From NCBI GenBank assembly GCA_947445045.1, contig CANFCA010000052.1, positions 1 through 7,017 of the forward strand: DNA of 7,017 nt. The letters are read 5' to 3'. This document shows, one piece after another, positions 6,596-7,017 of the stretch (within the stretch, counting starts at the first letter, position 1; every line of letters begins with the position of its first letter). A model generated the notes under the pieces. That model was not told the origin of the DNA. It searched no databases and saw only the letters and a program-made list of their open reading frames with translations. This stretch comes from Gallionellaceae bacterium. Lineage in GTDB: Bacteria; Pseudomonadota; Gammaproteobacteria; Burkholderiales; Gallionellaceae. A program made the translations under genes and the position numbers.

Positions 6596-7017
6596 AGCAA
6601 CACCCGCTCAATCCCGCCGTTATTTGCCTTAGTGACATAATCAGGCAGCCAATCTTTGCCCAACAAATGCTTGGCCATTTCAACCACGATGTAATCGGTG
6701 GTTGTGCCAGCATCGTCGTTGTAGCGACTTAATCCTTGTTGGCAAGCCGGACAAGAGGTCAGCACTTTAATCTCACCCGTAAATCCATCGGCACGCAGCG
6801 CATCTGCACCTGTTTTCATTTCAGCTTCTTTACGGAAGCGTACCTGTGTGGCTATTTGTGGTGTCGCCACACCAAACGTACCGGACTCGCCGCAGCAGCG
6901 TTCGTTTAGTTTCACCTCTGTGTTCATTAACGTTTGCACTACGTCCATAGACTTATACGTTTTCATTGGTGTGTGGCATGGCTCGTGATACATGTAGCGC
7001 GTGCCTTCCACGCCAGC
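6592..7017 (-). CDS. C-terminal part of a CCG-domain Fe-S/FAD oxidoreductase, 5' end missing
   Basis: The frame is open to the window edge, so the GTG at 7011 is not the start and only the last 141 residues are visible. They match the cysteine-rich (CCG) domain found in the GlpC, LutA and heterodisulfide-reductase group: YHEPCHTPMK, then RCCGESGTFG, then SCPACQQGL, with the paired cysteines that ligate an Fe-S centre or handle thiols. The wording of these motifs and the ending GGIERVLL match my recollection of a large betaproteobacterial protein of over 1,000 residues that joins a FAD-binding lactate-dehydrogenase-like part to Fe-S and CCG domains. Its likely role is oxidation of a hydroxy acid with electrons passed to the respiratory chain, but the substrate is unknown. 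The TGA stop overlaps the GTG start of the HIT gene, so the two are translationally coupled. Confidence 0.85.
   Translation of the reverse strand, partial: AGVEGTRYMYHEPCHTPMKTYKSMDVVQTLMNTEVKLNERCCGESGTFGVATPQIATQVRFRKEAEMKTGADALRADGFTGEIKVLTSCPACQQGLSRYNDDAGTTTDYIVVEMAKHLLGKDWLPDYVTKANNGGIERVLL

Noticed and set aside
6129..6632. A 167-codon plus-strand reading frame opposite the HIT gene
   Set aside because: It lies antisense to a clearly conserved HIT gene, its translation matches no family I recognise, and part of it is repeat sequence. It is a shadow frame.

Overview
The window reads as chromosomal DNA of a betaproteobacterium, possibly from the Nitrosomonadales/Methylophilales/Gallionella part of the class. 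This rests on three things: the PhoB and PhoR sequences, the junction of a CCG-domain Fe-S oxidoreductase with a HIT-family gene (an arrangement I recall from Betaproteobacteria), and a middling GC content judged by eye. The genus is not resolved. I see no tRNA, rRNA, CRISPR array or transposase gene.

Left half, + strand: the 3' part of a sodium:solute symporter gene (1-1399), then a 68-base gap, then phoB (1468-2154) and phoR (2167-3462). The gap holds a Pho box made of 7-base units repeating every 11 bases, so phoBR is probably autoregulated. PhoR senses phosphate limitation and phosphorylates PhoB, which activates phosphate-scavenging genes. No pst, phoU or ppx gene lies inside the window.

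Right half, - strand, convergent with phoBR: the 3' end of a large Fe-S/FAD oxidoreductase gene (7017-6592), a HIT-family nucleotide hydrolase gene (6595-6086), a 539-residue protein with a PilZ-like C-terminal region (6083-4464), and a TonB/TolA-like anchored protein of unknown function (4373-3531). The first three are tightly packed (a 4-base GTGA overlap, then a 2-base gap) and are almost certainly one transcript. The fourth follows after about 90 bases and may belong to the same operon.

Most notable points: (i) a 77-base double-hairpin repeat lies inside the 5' coding region of the HIT gene and is translated in frame as about 26 extra residues; (ii) the last gene of the minus-strand set carries the SxxxH membrane-helix motif of TonB and TolA but no recognisable TonB C-terminal domain; (iii) the phased Pho box before phoB; (iv) phoR uses a TTG start with a strong ribosome binding site and has a long hairpin early in its coding sequence. 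Nothing here clearly amounts to a new multi-gene system. The best candidate for undescribed biology is the PilZ-like plus TonB-like pair.
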